DNA from: Nageia nagi
Lineage: Eukaryota > Pinophyta
Direction of reading: 5' to 3'
Assembly (NCBI GenBank): GCA_050084985.1
Contig: JBITNC010000001.1
Coordinates: 142,972,001 to 143,036,000 of the forward strand
DNA length: 64,000 nucleotides
In this document: one piece after another, positions 1-12,479 of the stretch
Numbering within the stretch: the first letter of the stretch is position 1
Layout of the letters: every line of letters begins with the position of its first letter
Made by a program: the position numbers and the translations under genes
The notes under the pieces: model-generated
Databases searched by the model: none
Told to the model about the DNA's origin: nothing
The model's input: only the letters and a program-made list of their open reading frames with translations

Positions 1-694
1 AATGAAAGACTATTTTATTCAAAGTTACTATGAATATATTACTCATTACACTTATTTATTATATTATACATCCATTTCATTTCATAATATTTATATCCCA
101 TTATTATAATCTTGGAGGGTTAACTAAGTCATCATGTTTAAACATTTAGATAGTTATACCATACATTCATACATACATGTGTGTTTATGTGTATAAATCC
201 ATAGTATTATACATTCATACATCTATCCATGTGTGTTCATACCATTCATACCATTTTACATACATACATCATCTCATTTGTATGAGTAGCCAAGAAAAAT
301 AGAAAATAATGATATCTAATTCCATATTATTATAAATAAAATATGTTCTTAGTATAATAGTTTTACATTATAATAACCTTCATTTATTCATTTTCATACA
401 TCAAGATATTATAATATTTGAAATCATAATAAGGTAGGTAAACATTTCATCCATAACAAAAACTTGAATCATCTAACCATGTATCTAGAGACATACATAC
501 ATCATAAGTATAAACATAACATCAAAAGTATGCATATATAACCATTAATCATCATCATAACATAATAAAAAAATAATTACTTAAGTATACCGATCAAATA
601 CTCATTTTCATAAAATAAAATGCTAGATCATACCCTCATGATCACAAAAAACAATAATAGTGTCATCATCTAGATCCATCATAAGAATGTTTAA
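1..694. other. AT-rich stretch, no gene
   Basis: No coding signal or RNA gene was seen on either strand. The sequence is AT-rich with scattered CATA/CATAC microsatellite-like runs, for example around 160-270 and 490-560. It ends where the 3' end of the PMD-like pseudogene begins. Confidence 0.6.
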
Positions 695-3018
695 ATATTA
701 AAACTAATACAAATAAATCTCTAGGGCATCCTCAAGAACTACCCTCACCACCACCTTTACCATTAGAACTGCCAAAACCCTAAGTAGGATGTAATGTACC
801 CATTAAAGTTGAAGGGCTCTCCTCTCAACCTACTCTCCTTAGCTATGAAGATCCTATGGATGTTGAGAAGACACTCCTACAATAGAACTCCATCTCCAAG
901 ATAATGCAAGTCTAACATGTCTACCTTGAGTACTAGTTGTGCCCTATGATCCACTCGTTAAAGGTGTAGGAAGTGCACTAACATCCATTAGAATATATCC
1001 TCTTAAAGGAAGAGAATAGGGAACACTAGTAACAAACTCAAGAATACCTGCCAACCAAGTAGCCACAACACCCATATAATAGTCTCTCTACTAGCATAGA
1101 CCCTTGAAAAATGTTGAAGAATGGATCTCAAATCCTATAGAAGTGTTTATTCTAAAGAGAATAAACTATCACCCTAGCCTCATCCCTCTCCTACCTATAA
1201 CAGTCCCTCTCTACCCTATATCTATAATGAGCTAAGTTAGCCTGAGCTAACTAGAATCATAACTCATAAGTTTCTCCTAATAATGAATTAATACTAGGAA
1301 CCTAAGGAGGAGGAACCTCATGCTCTCTAGCATCACCCTCCTCACCTTGAGTGGCTCTCTCACCCTATCCTATCTCCTTAGGAATGTTAGCAATGACCTC
1401 TAGCTTAGCCTTCTCAGGAATGTTCACCATAGGCTCTACCTTAGCCTTCTTTGCTACATCTATATCAACCTCTACTCTCTATCATTTTTGATGCCCATGA
1501 TCATCCTCATCCACCTCCTCTAACTCCACATACTACTAGGCATCAAAAGCCTAAGTAACCCCAACATCATCCTTAGTAGAATCCTCCTCGATAACCTCCT
1601 CCTAAGTAAGGTTAGGCTCAACATACACTAAGGTTTGTAGACCCTCAAGTGGAAGGATGCCCTCTTATTGATATCTCATTAGCTTAGGAGGCACATATTG
1701 AACCAATCCAAACTACCATCTAACATGGTAAAATTGAAAGTACTCCTAAAACTCAATCCTCCTACCATTTAGGACCCTATCTTGATAAATACCTACAAGC
1801 TCCACCTTGAGCTCATCCCATATAGGGCACAAGTGGTATAGATTGAATTGAACATGATTAGGAACCATATGAGAGAGCATATCATTGTATAATCTCACAT
1901 CCCTATGAATACCATATGTCTAATGCAAGTAAAAATCACCTCTTCACCTCATGATGTTAGCTGGGTACTCAACATGGCTAGCAATATGCTTGTAATCCCA
2001 CACCTATAAAGTAATCATTACTAATAGTGAATATCAATGACCCTACAAATAAAAGAACAAGTCCCTATAAATTTGGGTTAGCAAAGTTGGTGCCCATGCA
2101 TATATCATACCATGTTAAAGCATGTCTGCAACAACCAATAAAAGGGAGCATGGAAACCTCCCACTACTAGTATCAAGAAGAGTGTAGCATTGAATAAACC
2201 CCATCAAATAATAAAATTAGATACTACATTATTGTTCCTCCATCCAGTACTAATAGTACCTAATGCCACCTAAGCTAATCTTAGATACAATAATGTCTAC
2301 CCTATCAACTTTGTACAAATATGATATAGTCAATAAAGCTCCATCTTGATTGATTATATGTTGGATCCTCTAATCATGGACTAGAATATGATAAAGGTGA
2401 TGAATTTCCTCTATAGTAACTTTCATCTCCCCTATCAGGAGATGGAAGATGAAATTCATAGAGTCCCATCTCTCAAGTAATGCAGGCAAAAGAGGGTAAT
2501 CCCAATGGATGCATTCCATGAAGGGCCCCATCCCAAAACCCATAGTTCAAAAGAAAGCATGATCTCCAGTTGTGAGAAACTATTACCCTTCCTAAAGAAT
2601 TCATGGGTAGCACCCTCTAGGCTTAAAGACATCTCAAACCTAAAAATAATTACTAGCTTAAATTTAAAAAAATATAAAAAAATCTTGCAACTCAATGTCA
2701 AACACTAATGATCGGGTGACTAGATTATAGGATCATTGGCATCCAATACCTAAATGTTGGTGACCTTGTAAATCCTTGACCTTGATCAATGACCATGATT
2801 GAGGTTTTAATTTTTTTTAAATCTATAAAATTAAGCTTAAATAAAAAATTCAAACAATTGAAAATGATTAAAATTATTAATATAGCTATCCTATGATTTC
2901 CATTTTCTAAATTTAGTAAAGATGAAATAACATACAAAAAAATAAAAGGAAGGGTTTAAAACCCTACCTCCTCTCTAATTGGCCTCCTCTGGCCAGGTAC
3001 TCTCCTCCTAGGTGGCAT
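695..3018 (-). pseudogene. Plant mobile domain (PMD)-like pseudogene
   Basis: On the minus strand a protein-like reading can be followed from an ATG at 3018 (MPPRRRVPGQRRPI, a short basic exon; a splice donor is plausible near 2960) through 2701-2456 (segment containing FELWVLGWGPSWNA) and, with a frame change near 2455, down to about 695. The part GEMKVTIEEIHHLYHILVHG resembles the plant mobile domain pattern in which a Gly-Glu-Met-Thr-Val-Thr segment precedes an aromatic/Leu-Pro-rich helix. After the domain comes a long Glu/Lys/Asp-rich acidic tail (about 1660-1300). Roughly twenty in-frame stops are nearly all TAG where Gln is expected, so the gene is dead. PMD proteins occur both as host genes (MAIN/MAIL1 silencing factors) and as passengers of plant transposons. 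The surroundings favour a transposon-borne copy, but no terminal repeats were found. The PMD assignment rests on pattern memory. Confidence 0.5.
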
Positions 3019-4635
3019 CTTGGTTAGTAATGATGTCAAAATATGTGTAAAACATAGACAACTAGGTAGGTAGGAGCAAAAGGACAAATTGAGCTTTTCC
3101 CACCTAAGAAAAAGGTAAGAATGAAAATGACATGCATATTTTTTATTTTATATGGTCCATGCCTTTGAATTCCAATGATCCTTTAACAGATGCTAGTGAC
3201 CCATGAGAATCCTTGGCAATTACTTTAAGGTGTTAAAACAAAACTACATCTACAATTTTAAAAACCCTACAGATAGGTAAAGTTGAGCAAAGATATGAAT
3301 CTTTAGCTCTTCAATGCAACCCAAAATGATAGGTTTAAAAGAGATTCTATCTCATAATTATGTCTAGCTTCAAAAAAATTGAACATGATTTAAAATATAA
3401 TAATCTTTTGCACAAGATTATTACAAAACCTTTCTATTAGGAAAAAGATAGTATTTATCAAAATCAAATTATATACACAAAATAAAACTTAATGATGTAT
3501 ACTTATTTTGGCATATAGAGGTGATAAAGGTATCTTCATGCAACTGTCACAATAAGCCCATAATATGGATGGTCAACATAAGTGATGTTTTGGTATACAT
3601 CTAAAATTATCTTCAAAATGCATCAAGAGCAAGAGATGAAAACATTATTAGATCTTGATTCGATTGATCAAGCTTAATTTAATCAAGAGACTATGTCAAT
3701 TCTATAAAATATATATATATACCCAAGGGTGACACCCTAAAGTTAGGGATTTAGAGTCCCCACTTCTATTTTAGAATTATGGCTTACTTCCAACAATAAA
3801 TAATTCAAAAAGGGGTAGAATGTAAACATCCAAAAATGATCTTTATTTCCATAGACAAAAGAAGAATGAAAAATTGAAATAAATTAAAAATTTTACTATA
3901 GTCTTCCAAATGTTATCTTTTGACATCTGGATGCTGGCGAATCATACCAATCACTGACATTCAGTATGTTAATGCTCACAAATTTGAAGTTAGTAAAATC
4001 AAAATAAAAATGGCAACATCTGAAGCATATTGAAAAAAATCTAAGGATGATGGATGAGTCATCATCCATACTATGGATCCCTACTTTGGATGATAACCAT
4101 GACAAAGTTTGATAGGCTTTTCTATCTATATTTTTATCTCTAAAAGTGGAAACTTTTCCTATTTTCAAAAACTATAAATAAAATCTTTTACTATGAAGCA
4201 AAGAAAAAAATTTGAATGCAAGATTACTTTGTCAAAATGTATATAGGTTTTAACTAAGTTAAATACATTGCTATTTCATTTTTCATATGCTTGTTTATGT
4301 TCTTTTTATATTGCTTTTATGGTATGGATAGATATGTTTGGTGAGTTTATTGTTTACATGTATGCAAGGATAATAGGTGTGGAGCAACTAAACTTTAAGA
4401 GTTGAAGAAGAAAAAGAAATCCAAATTTCATATAGGTTTTTAAACGATAATCTTTCAAGCTTATAGATGTTGAAATTAGGCCTAAGAAGGCCTTTATCAC
4501 TCTTGTGTAAAACACCCTTTGTACAAGGTGATAGATCAAATTGGATTTGTTATTTGTAATCATTTTGAGGTCTACACCAAAGAGCAATAAAGAAGTTTTT
4601 TGGTTGTAATATATCTTGTCTTGTATGCATGAATG
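3019..4635. other. Unassigned AT-rich region between PMD pseudogene and element A
   Basis: No coherent coding frame was found. Short open stretches exist (3896-4168 and 4354-4587, minus) but match no family I recognise. A short (AT)n tract lies near 3709-3720. The region could hold the decayed 3' part or 3' LTR of element A, but I could not align it with A's 5' LTR. Confidence 0.5.
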
Positions 4636-4639
4636 TTTA

Positions 4640-5600
4640 ATTTTAGTGTATGATAGCTATAAAGATTGATATGGTTTGTTTCTATCCTCTTCCAACTTCA
4701 TCAACTGATTAAACCTTGCTTGTAGTGGCTCAAAGTCATTTCCTTCTAACCCTTGTAGAATTTTTAATGCAAGTAACTCAAGAATAATTGGCAATACTGG
4801 TCTCTTACCATAAACTAATGCATAATGGGATGTTTTAATGGCTAATTTGATATTGATGCTATCATCCCATAATGAATAGTCTAGGTGTGTATGCCATTGT
4901 TTGGGATTCCCTCCAATTATCCTTTTTATGATCTATGTTAAGTTTTTATTTGTTGATTCTATTAACTCATTCCCTTATGGGTAATAATTTAAAAGAACAT
5001 CCAATAGATCATGTAACTAGCAATAAAGCCTGACAAATTAGCACCAATAAATATAGGACCATTATCTGATACAATAGTCTACAAAATACCAAAGCGAGTA
5101 ATTATCCTTTTGATCATCTCTATTACTACTTCCTAATCTATACTTTTACATAGCATAGCTTTTGACCATTTTGTGAAGTAGTCTATTGCAGTCAGAATAA
5201 ACTTGTGTTCTACTGAAGACTTTGGGTTTATAACACTAATGTAGTCTAGATCCCATTATTGGAAAGGTTATTCAACAACCATAGGCTTGGGAGGCATTAT
5301 AGCTTGTATCCTTTTCCCCACATATTTGTTGCATTTGTCACACTCATAGGATATCTTAAATGAATCTTGAAATATAGTGGGCTAATAATATCCCACTTGT
5401 AATATATTTTCTGAAGTAGTAGGACCACTATAGTGTCCTCCAAAGAATTCATAATGAAATTCATGTAAAATCCTTAGGGCTTCATCCTAAGTCACACATC
5501 TCAATAAGTTTTGATCAAAATGTTTCATGTAAATATGGTCATATACCATGATAAAATTTAATTCTTGTAACCTAAATATCCTTCTCTAAAACTTATCTAG
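4640..5600 (-). pseudogene. Element A integrase (degraded)
   Basis: Minus-strand translation gives a zinc-binding-like N-terminus (CDKCNKYVGKR), then the core with AIDYFTKWSKA (first catalytic Asp) and VSDNGPIF (second Asp). The C-terminal part NDFEPLQARFNQLMKLEEDRN is near 4740-4680, after which homology to element B is lost. Integrase inserts the cDNA into the host chromosome. Several in-frame stops make it non-functional. The equivalent region of element B is at 53.85-55.06 kb. Confidence 0.8.
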
Positions 5601-5639
5601 ATATTTAGGACATTTATTGATTCTAAAATAAAAAATAAA

Positions 5640-7100
5640 TTATTGTATCCAATCACTCTCTTGGTTGAGATGCTCTTCATCCTCTATGATAGCAATCATG
5701 TGTGTAGCCTCTATTATTTTTTCACAAAGGGATCTTCCCCTTATCAGCTTGGTTGTTTTAATTTCCATATTATATTCCATTATTCTTGTGATCCAACTAG
5801 CTTTTTCTTAACCCAATTCTACTTGGATAACATAATTTCTTACATCTAGGTGGATGGTATATATAAGGATTTTGTTGTGGGACACATAATGTTAAAATGT
5901 TTAAGCCCTTGCATTATACAAAACATTTATTTTTCATTAAATTAGTACCTTGTTTGGTGTTGGTGTAATGTTTGGTTGTGAAAGACAATATGATGTTCTT
6001 CCTTCTGGTCATCTTTTTGCACTAGAATAGCTGCAATGCTTTTCTTTGCTCCATATGCATACATGATAAAATCCCTTGAAAAATTAGGATTCTTAAAAAA
6101 AAAAGCTTTATTTATAGCATTTTTAATATCATTAAAAGCTTGTTTTGCTTCTTCACACCAAGAAAATATAGCATCTTTCTTTAACATTACTATGATTGGA
6201 GAAATAATATGAGAAAAATCACTAATAAATTTTCTAACAAAATTGATTTGACCAAGGAAAGATTGTAGGTCCTTTTTGTTAGAGGGAAGAGGAAATGCTT
6301 CAATAGCTTTCACTTTGTCTGGATCTATTACCAATCTTTTTTCTAAGACAATATGACCAAGCAATTTTCCTTGGTTAACCATAAAAATAGACTTGTTGGG
6401 GTTGATAGAAATCTCAAATTCTATACATTTTTCAAAAACTTTCCTGAGGTGATGTATATGGTTTTTTCTAGTATTAGAAAATACTATAATATCATCCAAG
6501 TAGACAAATATTATCTTGTTTATCAATTCACCAAATGTATGTTCCATGGCTCTTTGGAAAGTAGCCCTAGCATTGGAGAGACCAAAATGCATTCTATGAA
6601 ATGCAAATGTCCCCCAGTTGGTAGTGAATGCAATTTTGAATTGATTCTCATCCTATACCCAAATTTGGTTGAATCTTGAATAGCCATCAATCATAGAAAA
6701 AAAACATGCTCCAACTATTGTGTGTAGGATTTACTCCATGGGAGGAAGAGGATACTTATCTTTGAGAGACACCTAGTTTAGATTTTTGAATTCTACACAT
6801 AGTCTAATATCTCCATTTTTTTACTAGGACTAGATTGGCTACCTAAGAAGAATTCTTTATAGGATAGATAATTTTAGCATCCAAGAGCTTAAGTAACTCC
6901 TGCTTCATATCCTCTTCTATTCTTGGGTTAACCGATCTTTATTTTTGTCTATATTGCTTGACTTTTGGCTCAAGCTCAATGATGTGTTAGATCACATTCT
7001 TATCATATATCTCTAGATCATCATAAGTCCAGGAAATTGCCCTAGAGAACTCATGATAAATATAAAATATCATCATTTTTTCTTCTTTAAAGCACTTTGA
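5640..7100 (-). pseudogene. Element A reverse transcriptase and C-terminal RNase H (degraded)
   Basis: The longest open part (6592-5942) starts within RT palm (MHFGLSNARATFQRAMEHTF), contains the catalytic FVYLDDIIVFS box (YLDD codons at 6502-6491), then the thumb/connection (KKDLQSFLGQINFVRKFI) and the gypsy RNase H start (FIMYAYGAKKSIAAILVQKD). Upstream RT fingers lie near 7000-6600 in other frames. RT copies the element RNA into DNA and RNase H removes the RNA strand. Stops and frame changes flank the open piece, so it is not intact. Protein similarity to element B (52.4-53.8 kb) is high. Confidence 0.87.
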
Positions 7101-7559
7101 TCCAATATTTATACATTTTTTGGGTTCAACTTCCAGCTCAATATTGCTCCCCTTTTGAACAACTAAGGTTTTGGCTTTTTGAACATATTTAGAATCAAAT
7201 AATCATTCAAAAGAAAGCAAGCCTTTGGGTATGATATTTTTTTGAGTTGTATAACATGTGACTTTTGGAAGTAGTTAGGTAGTTCTTCAATACCAAAGGT
7301 GTGAGCTATTGCTTCATCTATAAGAAAATTCATAATATGCTCATCGGAGTCAAATACCTACCAAAAATTTGTAGTATTAGGTACAGATGTCCTACATAGA
7401 TTTTTAACTCTGCAACTTCCTCTCTTATGATAAGGAGGATTATAACATGCTTCTTTACCTGCAAGTGCATCATCAACTTGATTATAATTTCTAGGAATAG
7501 AGATGAAATTGATTACCATGAATAACTATAATAAGTCCCATACCCTATTTTTTTAAGTC

Positions 7560-8004
7560 TTTAGATAGTGATGAATTACACTAATCTAGTCTTTGACTTA
7601 CTTTATGACCAATTTAGAATCACCATGCACCATTAGACATTTGATACTCATGTTGATCACATTAAATAATCCTAAATAAAGGGATTTATATTTAGTAACA
7701 TTATTTGTGCAAATCCATATGAATCTAAATGAGAACCCTCTCATGTGTCCTTCTGGTGATTTGAAAATAACACCTGCACCATAGCCATGTTTACATCTAG
7801 CCCATAAAAGTACATTGTCCATATTTCATGCTCTCTTTCAGCTATGATTGAGATTTGTTGTATATTCTCATATAAGTAATAGTTATCCATGCCAATGTAA
7901 GTGACTTGGTAATTGAGGTCATTATCTGAAAGGATTTTTGTGATCAGCAATGTCTCTTTGAGTGTATCCCTCTCAAATAATTCTAATAGTCTAGCTCCAT
8001 TCAA
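7560..8004 (-). pseudogene. Element A extra RNase H domain, upstream of RT
   Basis: Between protease and RT the minus strand encodes ARCKHGYGAGVIFKSPEGHM, then TKYKSLYLGL and CLMVHGDSKLVIK. The spacing resembles the plant-type (archaeal-like) RNase H pattern: Gly-rich strand, then EYEALLLGL, then the GDSxLVI helix. Catalytic residues are partly lost: the first Asp is disrupted by a frame change (FYGLDVN versus FDGARCK in element B) and the Glu of EYEAL is Lys. This is separate from the gypsy RNase H that follows RT at 6100-5640. Confidence 0.65.
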
Positions 8005-8049
8005 ACAATTTTGTTTTATGATCTCCTTAAGGTGAACACTTTTAGTTCC

Positions 8050-8640
8050 TTCATTTGGGATTTTAACCTACTTATTTTGGAAAGGAAGTAGGAGATGTGT
8101 ATAATCTAAGGCTAAGTACCCTCCCAACTTTGCAGTGAATTCTTTATATAAGCAAATTCCAAATAGGGGTGGAAGATCAATGAAAATAATATCATGAATG
8201 ATATAGATATCAAGGAATGCATTCAATGTTATGGAACTCCTTTTACACTACCAAGTACATCTACTTAGGAAGAATCTAGTTGTATGAATTCATCTATACA
8301 TCGAGTAATATACAATTTCATTTTATTTGTAATAGCTTTAGGAATAATAGTAATGGTAGCTCTAGTATCAATCATACAATTATTAACTACCCAACCATCT
8401 AATCTAAGAGATAGATAAAAAGATGGTCATATTATACCTACAAGAGCTAAAGGGACTTAATCAAATATTACAAACACTACATTACCCTCATTTACCCTCT
8501 TTTTACTATTTTTAAGCTTCAAAGCTTCATGAAAGAGGTCAATCTGACCTAGAATCCTTAATGCATCAAACATTGTCATTCTAGAAGGTGTTTTCTTTAA
8601 TTCTTCCATAATATTGTATGGGATGTAAGGGTGAACTTAC
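8050..8640 (-). pseudogene. Element A protease region (degraded)
   Basis: By alignment to element B (50.8-51.36 kb), the minus strand around 8600-8080 encodes the retropepsin-like region: a LDALRILGQID stretch near 8560, a segment equivalent to the DxGA active-site loop near 8370-8340 (CMIDTRATITIIPKAI as read), and the VFIDLPPLFG-like stretch near 8200-8150. It would cleave the polyprotein. The catalytic loop is changed (D-T-R rather than D-S/T-G) and there are stops, so it is inactive. Confidence 0.55.
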
Positions 8641-8699
8641 TTATTTTAGTAGGTTGATGTGATATGAATTACTAAATGGCTTTCTCCTTATGATGTTCA

Positions 8700-10138
8700 G
8701 TAATGAAAGGATATCTCAATGGAGGAGGCTTCTCTTTTTGTGGGACTTCATTTTTGGTCATTATAGGGTTTTTTTTTTAAGAAGCAACATTACTCAGATC
8801 TTTAGAAACTTGATGTAGATGACTAAGAAGTTGATTTTCTTGATTTTACAATTGGAGCATTGGATCCTTAGCTCTTTTTGGATCAGGTTGAGCTAGAATG
8901 GGTTGTTGATTTGGCTAATTCACTTAGACTTATTACGGGGCTACTAAGGAAGAAGCTCTAGTTTGAACATAGTTAGTTTATTCTCTAGCATAGCTTGAAA
9001 GTCAAAAATTAACCATGGTAAGATTTGTAGTAGGATTTGAAATAGGTTCTACCATTTGATCAGAATGTAAGCCCAAATGTTGATGTTGATACACTACATA
9101 GGAGTTTAAATTTTTTAGAGATAAACAAGGACAACACCATTCTATAATACCTGAAGCATCACTAACTATAGAACTAACCATGACTACATTATCTATAGCT
9201 TTAGGAGAAGGTGGTTGTTTTGGATAATTATTTCTAGGATGAAATCTTAGTTGATACTGGTTATCATATCTCTTGTAATTGAAACCTTGATTCTACCTTT
9301 TTTGCAAAGTGAGCTTGTTTGTTAGGTTCCTAATAGTTGTTTCCAATTACCTTATCCTATCTTCCTCTTCTAAATTAGAACTAATATTTGTACTTGCATA
9401 TGAAAGAGCTAGTAGTGTTGATACTTGGTTCTAAGTAGTAGATTTAGGAGGAGGAGGTGGCAAGGCTAATACTCTAGGATGAGGAATCTATAATAGAACT
9501 TATTTTGGAGGTAGATTAAGAAATAAGGGCATGATGGATTTAGGTTGTATCTTACCAAAATATACCAAGGTATTCTCAATAATTTTAGCTATCTGATAGA
9601 TATGTAGAAATGTATCATTTGACATAACAATTAATACATTAAGGTTTGGGAGAAATAATTTCTTATAATATACCAAGGCTTGACCATTTGTTGGCCTGAT
9701 CCTTATTGGAATGGACTTCCAAGCTTTCCCAAATATTAAAATAAAATCTTCTACAAACTCATGGGGATGTCTTTTGATATACACTATGAGGCTCAGAAAG
9801 GTGCTCTCATCACCATATTCAACAAATATCTTGATAAGATATTTATATAAATCTCCCCATGTATTTATGGATTGAGAGGTGAGAGTTATAAACCATTCAA
9901 TAACTTTTCCTTAAAAATAATGTGACAACAATCTCAACATAATAGTTTCATCATTGATATCAATGCTAGGAGCTAATAAAGATACATCTTGATAATATTC
10001 ATAAGGTATTTTTCCTAACCCATCATATTTAGGCAAAAATTTAAATGTTTCTTAGGGAATAGCCAAAGAATTAGTAGGAACTACTAAGGGATGACTATTA
10101 TTTCAAGTAGGAAAATCAACAGGGGTAGGTTGAGCCAT
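8700..10138 (-). pseudogene. Element A gag (degraded)
   Basis: The start codon at 10138 is chosen because it aligns with element B's gag start (MAQPTPVDF here, MGQPTTIDF there). The next 200 codons match B: NNSHPLVVPTN, FKFLPKYDG, then the capsid part (YIKRHPHEFVEDFILIFGKAW, PTNGQALVYYKKLF) at 9784-9500. A Pro-rich segment (LNLPPK) follows, and downstream is a Gln/Asn-rich segment and a region similar to B's GVTKWCPPYLAQHF. No zinc knuckle was seen. Gag forms the cytoplasmic particle. Stops are mostly TAG at Gln codons. Confidence 0.75.
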
Positions 10139-10488
10139 ATTTAGATCAATTATATGAGGTGAAAATGTTTGCTAGATGGATTCAAATATAGTTGTTAATG
10201 GGATAGCTCTTAAAAGAATTTAAGGAGACAAGGTTTCACAAGTATTTTACCTATTCCTCCTTTAAGGAACTAATAACTCTTGAAATCTAGGATGTCTTGA
10301 AGAATTTCTAGTACTATTTATAGTAGATCTACATTTTGGAGGTGCTAGGGTTCAAAATATTAACTAGTTTTGATAGTAGAATCACCAATAAGGTTAAATA
10401 AACCCTATAATATCTTAAGCACAAGGTGATAGCTTACTAGACATAGCTATTTGGCATAATAATTCCCATAAAATATGGATTTTTTTTA

Positions 10489-10512
10489 GGTTCCATCAAG
10501 CATTCCAAAAAT
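10489..10512 (-). promoter_or_regulatory. Element A candidate primer-binding site
   Basis: On the minus strand TTTTTGGAATGCTTGATGG follows the LTR end and aligns with TTTTTGGCATGCATGATGG at the same place in element B. A TTTGGC start directly after the LTR is common for tRNA-primed plant gypsy elements. The primer tRNA was not identified. Confidence 0.45.
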
Positions 10513-12436
10513 AGATTTTTCTACTATTAATCAGTATAATGTAACCTTAAGGGTTTGGTCTAGTTGTGTTCTCCATTGCTTGCAATATTGGGGTCCTTTA
10601 AAGAGAAGAAAGTGGTGGGATAGTGTGCTTATGAGGGGTTTTGTACTTAATCTCTAGGTTATAAACTGATTCCTATCTATGTAAGAGATCAAAAGTAACT
10701 AGAAAGAGATGAAAAAGCAAGAGTAATAGGAAAGAAATAGAAAAATAAAATATAGAAAGCAAACTAAAACTAATTAGCCTAGGAATTACCATGTAGGTAT
10801 TAATCCATAGCCAAGATTAAGAATAGAAGAAATATCTTACCCTTGGGGCCTCATAATTGTAATACACAACCACAATTTATAACCAAACTTCATACATAAT
10901 AATCACAAAGCAAGATAATAGCCACAAGCTATAGAAGGCAAAATATCAATGTATTGTATTATCATGTATGAAAGTAAAGCTTACACTAGGAAAATTTTCT
11001 ACAATGTTCGACCTTCTAGACTTTTCTAATAGTCCATTATTTATAAGAATCTATATTTATAATGGGTGTTTGTCCACCACTATTGCCCTTAATTTCTCTA
11101 TTGACTAAGAATAGAAAAAAAGAACTATTTACAAATGTACAACTTCAATATATAACTATGCTAGATTGCATAGTGATTTATTACAATTAGTGCAAATGTA
11201 TGGGAATCTATAAACTTTGAATTTTTATACATTCTTAGTTGTAATCTCTTAGATCTATCTTTGATTGTATCCTATTGTAACTATAGCTAATTTTTGAGGT
11301 ATGGTCCTCTAGCTTGATTGGAATGATTTTTCCCTATGCTCTATTGTTAGCCATCTAATTTTCTATAATCATTTATGAAGATCACTATAGCTCCAGGTTG
11401 TGGAAACTATGAGGGAAATGAAAGATATAACATTAAAACCTAAGGAAGAACTACTAATGCCATGTGGAAATGAGTCAAAGTTGACACATTGATAAAGCCC
11501 TAGGGTAAAACACTCTTTATTAAGTGGAATTGAATTTTCCCCTGATCTCATAGTTCTATTTTCAACAAAGTGAATCATGCTTGCTTTGGTAGGGTCTATT
11601 GATTGAATGGGAATCACCTTATCACCCATTAATTATCAATAAAAGGTGTGATATCATCACTCAAAATAGGTTGGTTTTGTAAAATGATCCTACTAAAATA
11701 TCTCCCACTGCTTGGTCCTTTGATAACACCTGATGATGGACTAACTCAATGCTTGCTTCTTCTTGCTATATGGTACAACTTTTCTTTTAGAAATACATGG
11801 ATTCTATAACATTACCCATTGATTGATTCAACTAAAAAATAACTAATATTTATAATATTTCTCAAAAAGAGTATGTGGGTCTACAAAAATTGAATCTTAT
11901 ATATTTGAACTCCTATAAGACCCAAACTTGGACTTAGATACTTACTTCCCTTACATGTTACATTACCTCATGGATAGGACTTATGCAAAATAAAACTACC
12001 TTTCAGCCTTAGAACTATGTATAGTTACTCTTAAAGACTCAACTGTGTTGTATGAAAAAAATGCAATACTTATTTACCTAACAACACTTAGTAATAAGAC
12101 CTAACAAGGACTTAACTAGCTTTAAAATATTGACACTCATTATCATGGACTATGCATAATTCCTAGATCTGATCCAAATGACTAGACAAATAGTGCCTAC
12201 CCTAAACAAGATGATGGTTTTAACTAACATTTGTAAGATTAAGATCCAATAATACAAACATGACCTAGATGTTCCTAGACTTAACAAAAGTTGATAAGAA
12301 TAACTAAATATGAATACTATATGCTCATTGTAGTACTTATAAAAGAATGAAAGGGGAGTAAGAAATGGAATTAAAAGCATGAATCTTATTAAGAAAGAAT
12401 AAATGAATGAAATAATAGAGTAATAAAAAAATGTCA
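10513..12436 (-). repeat. Element A 5' LTR (about 1.9 kb)
   Basis: The reverse complement aligns in many segments, with gaps, to both LTRs of element B. Shared landmarks are CTAGACCAAACC near the LTR end, GTATGAAG...GGTTGTGTATTA, a TATA-like TTATAAATA near 11040-11048, GTTAAAACCATCATC near 12220, and CCATTTCTTACTCC near 12370. The outer end TGACATT (minus strand from 12436) aligns with TAATATT at the start of B's 3' LTR. The outer boundary is good to a few bases, the inner one to about ten. Confidence 0.75.
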
Positions 12437-12479
12437 CCCTCCTCATAGAGTGTAATTTTGAAAGAATAACAAGAGGCAC

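Larger units (their letters stand above)
4640..12436 (-). mobile_element. Element A: degraded Ty3/gypsy LTR retrotransposon, 5' LTR plus gag-pol
   Basis: Reading leftwards on the minus strand: a 5' LTR (about 12436 to 10513), a primer-binding region, gag, protease, an RNase H, RT, a second RNase H and integrase, which stops being recognisable near 4640. The same domains in the same order, with closely similar protein sequence, occur on the plus strand in element B at 47-61 kb, so A and B are one family. No 3' LTR was found within the window, so A is either truncated or its 3' part lies unrecognised to the left. All coding parts carry stops and frameshifts. Confidence 0.85.

Noticed and set aside
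6353-6679. 108-codon plus-strand frame
   Set aside because: Antisense shadow of element A reverse transcriptase.
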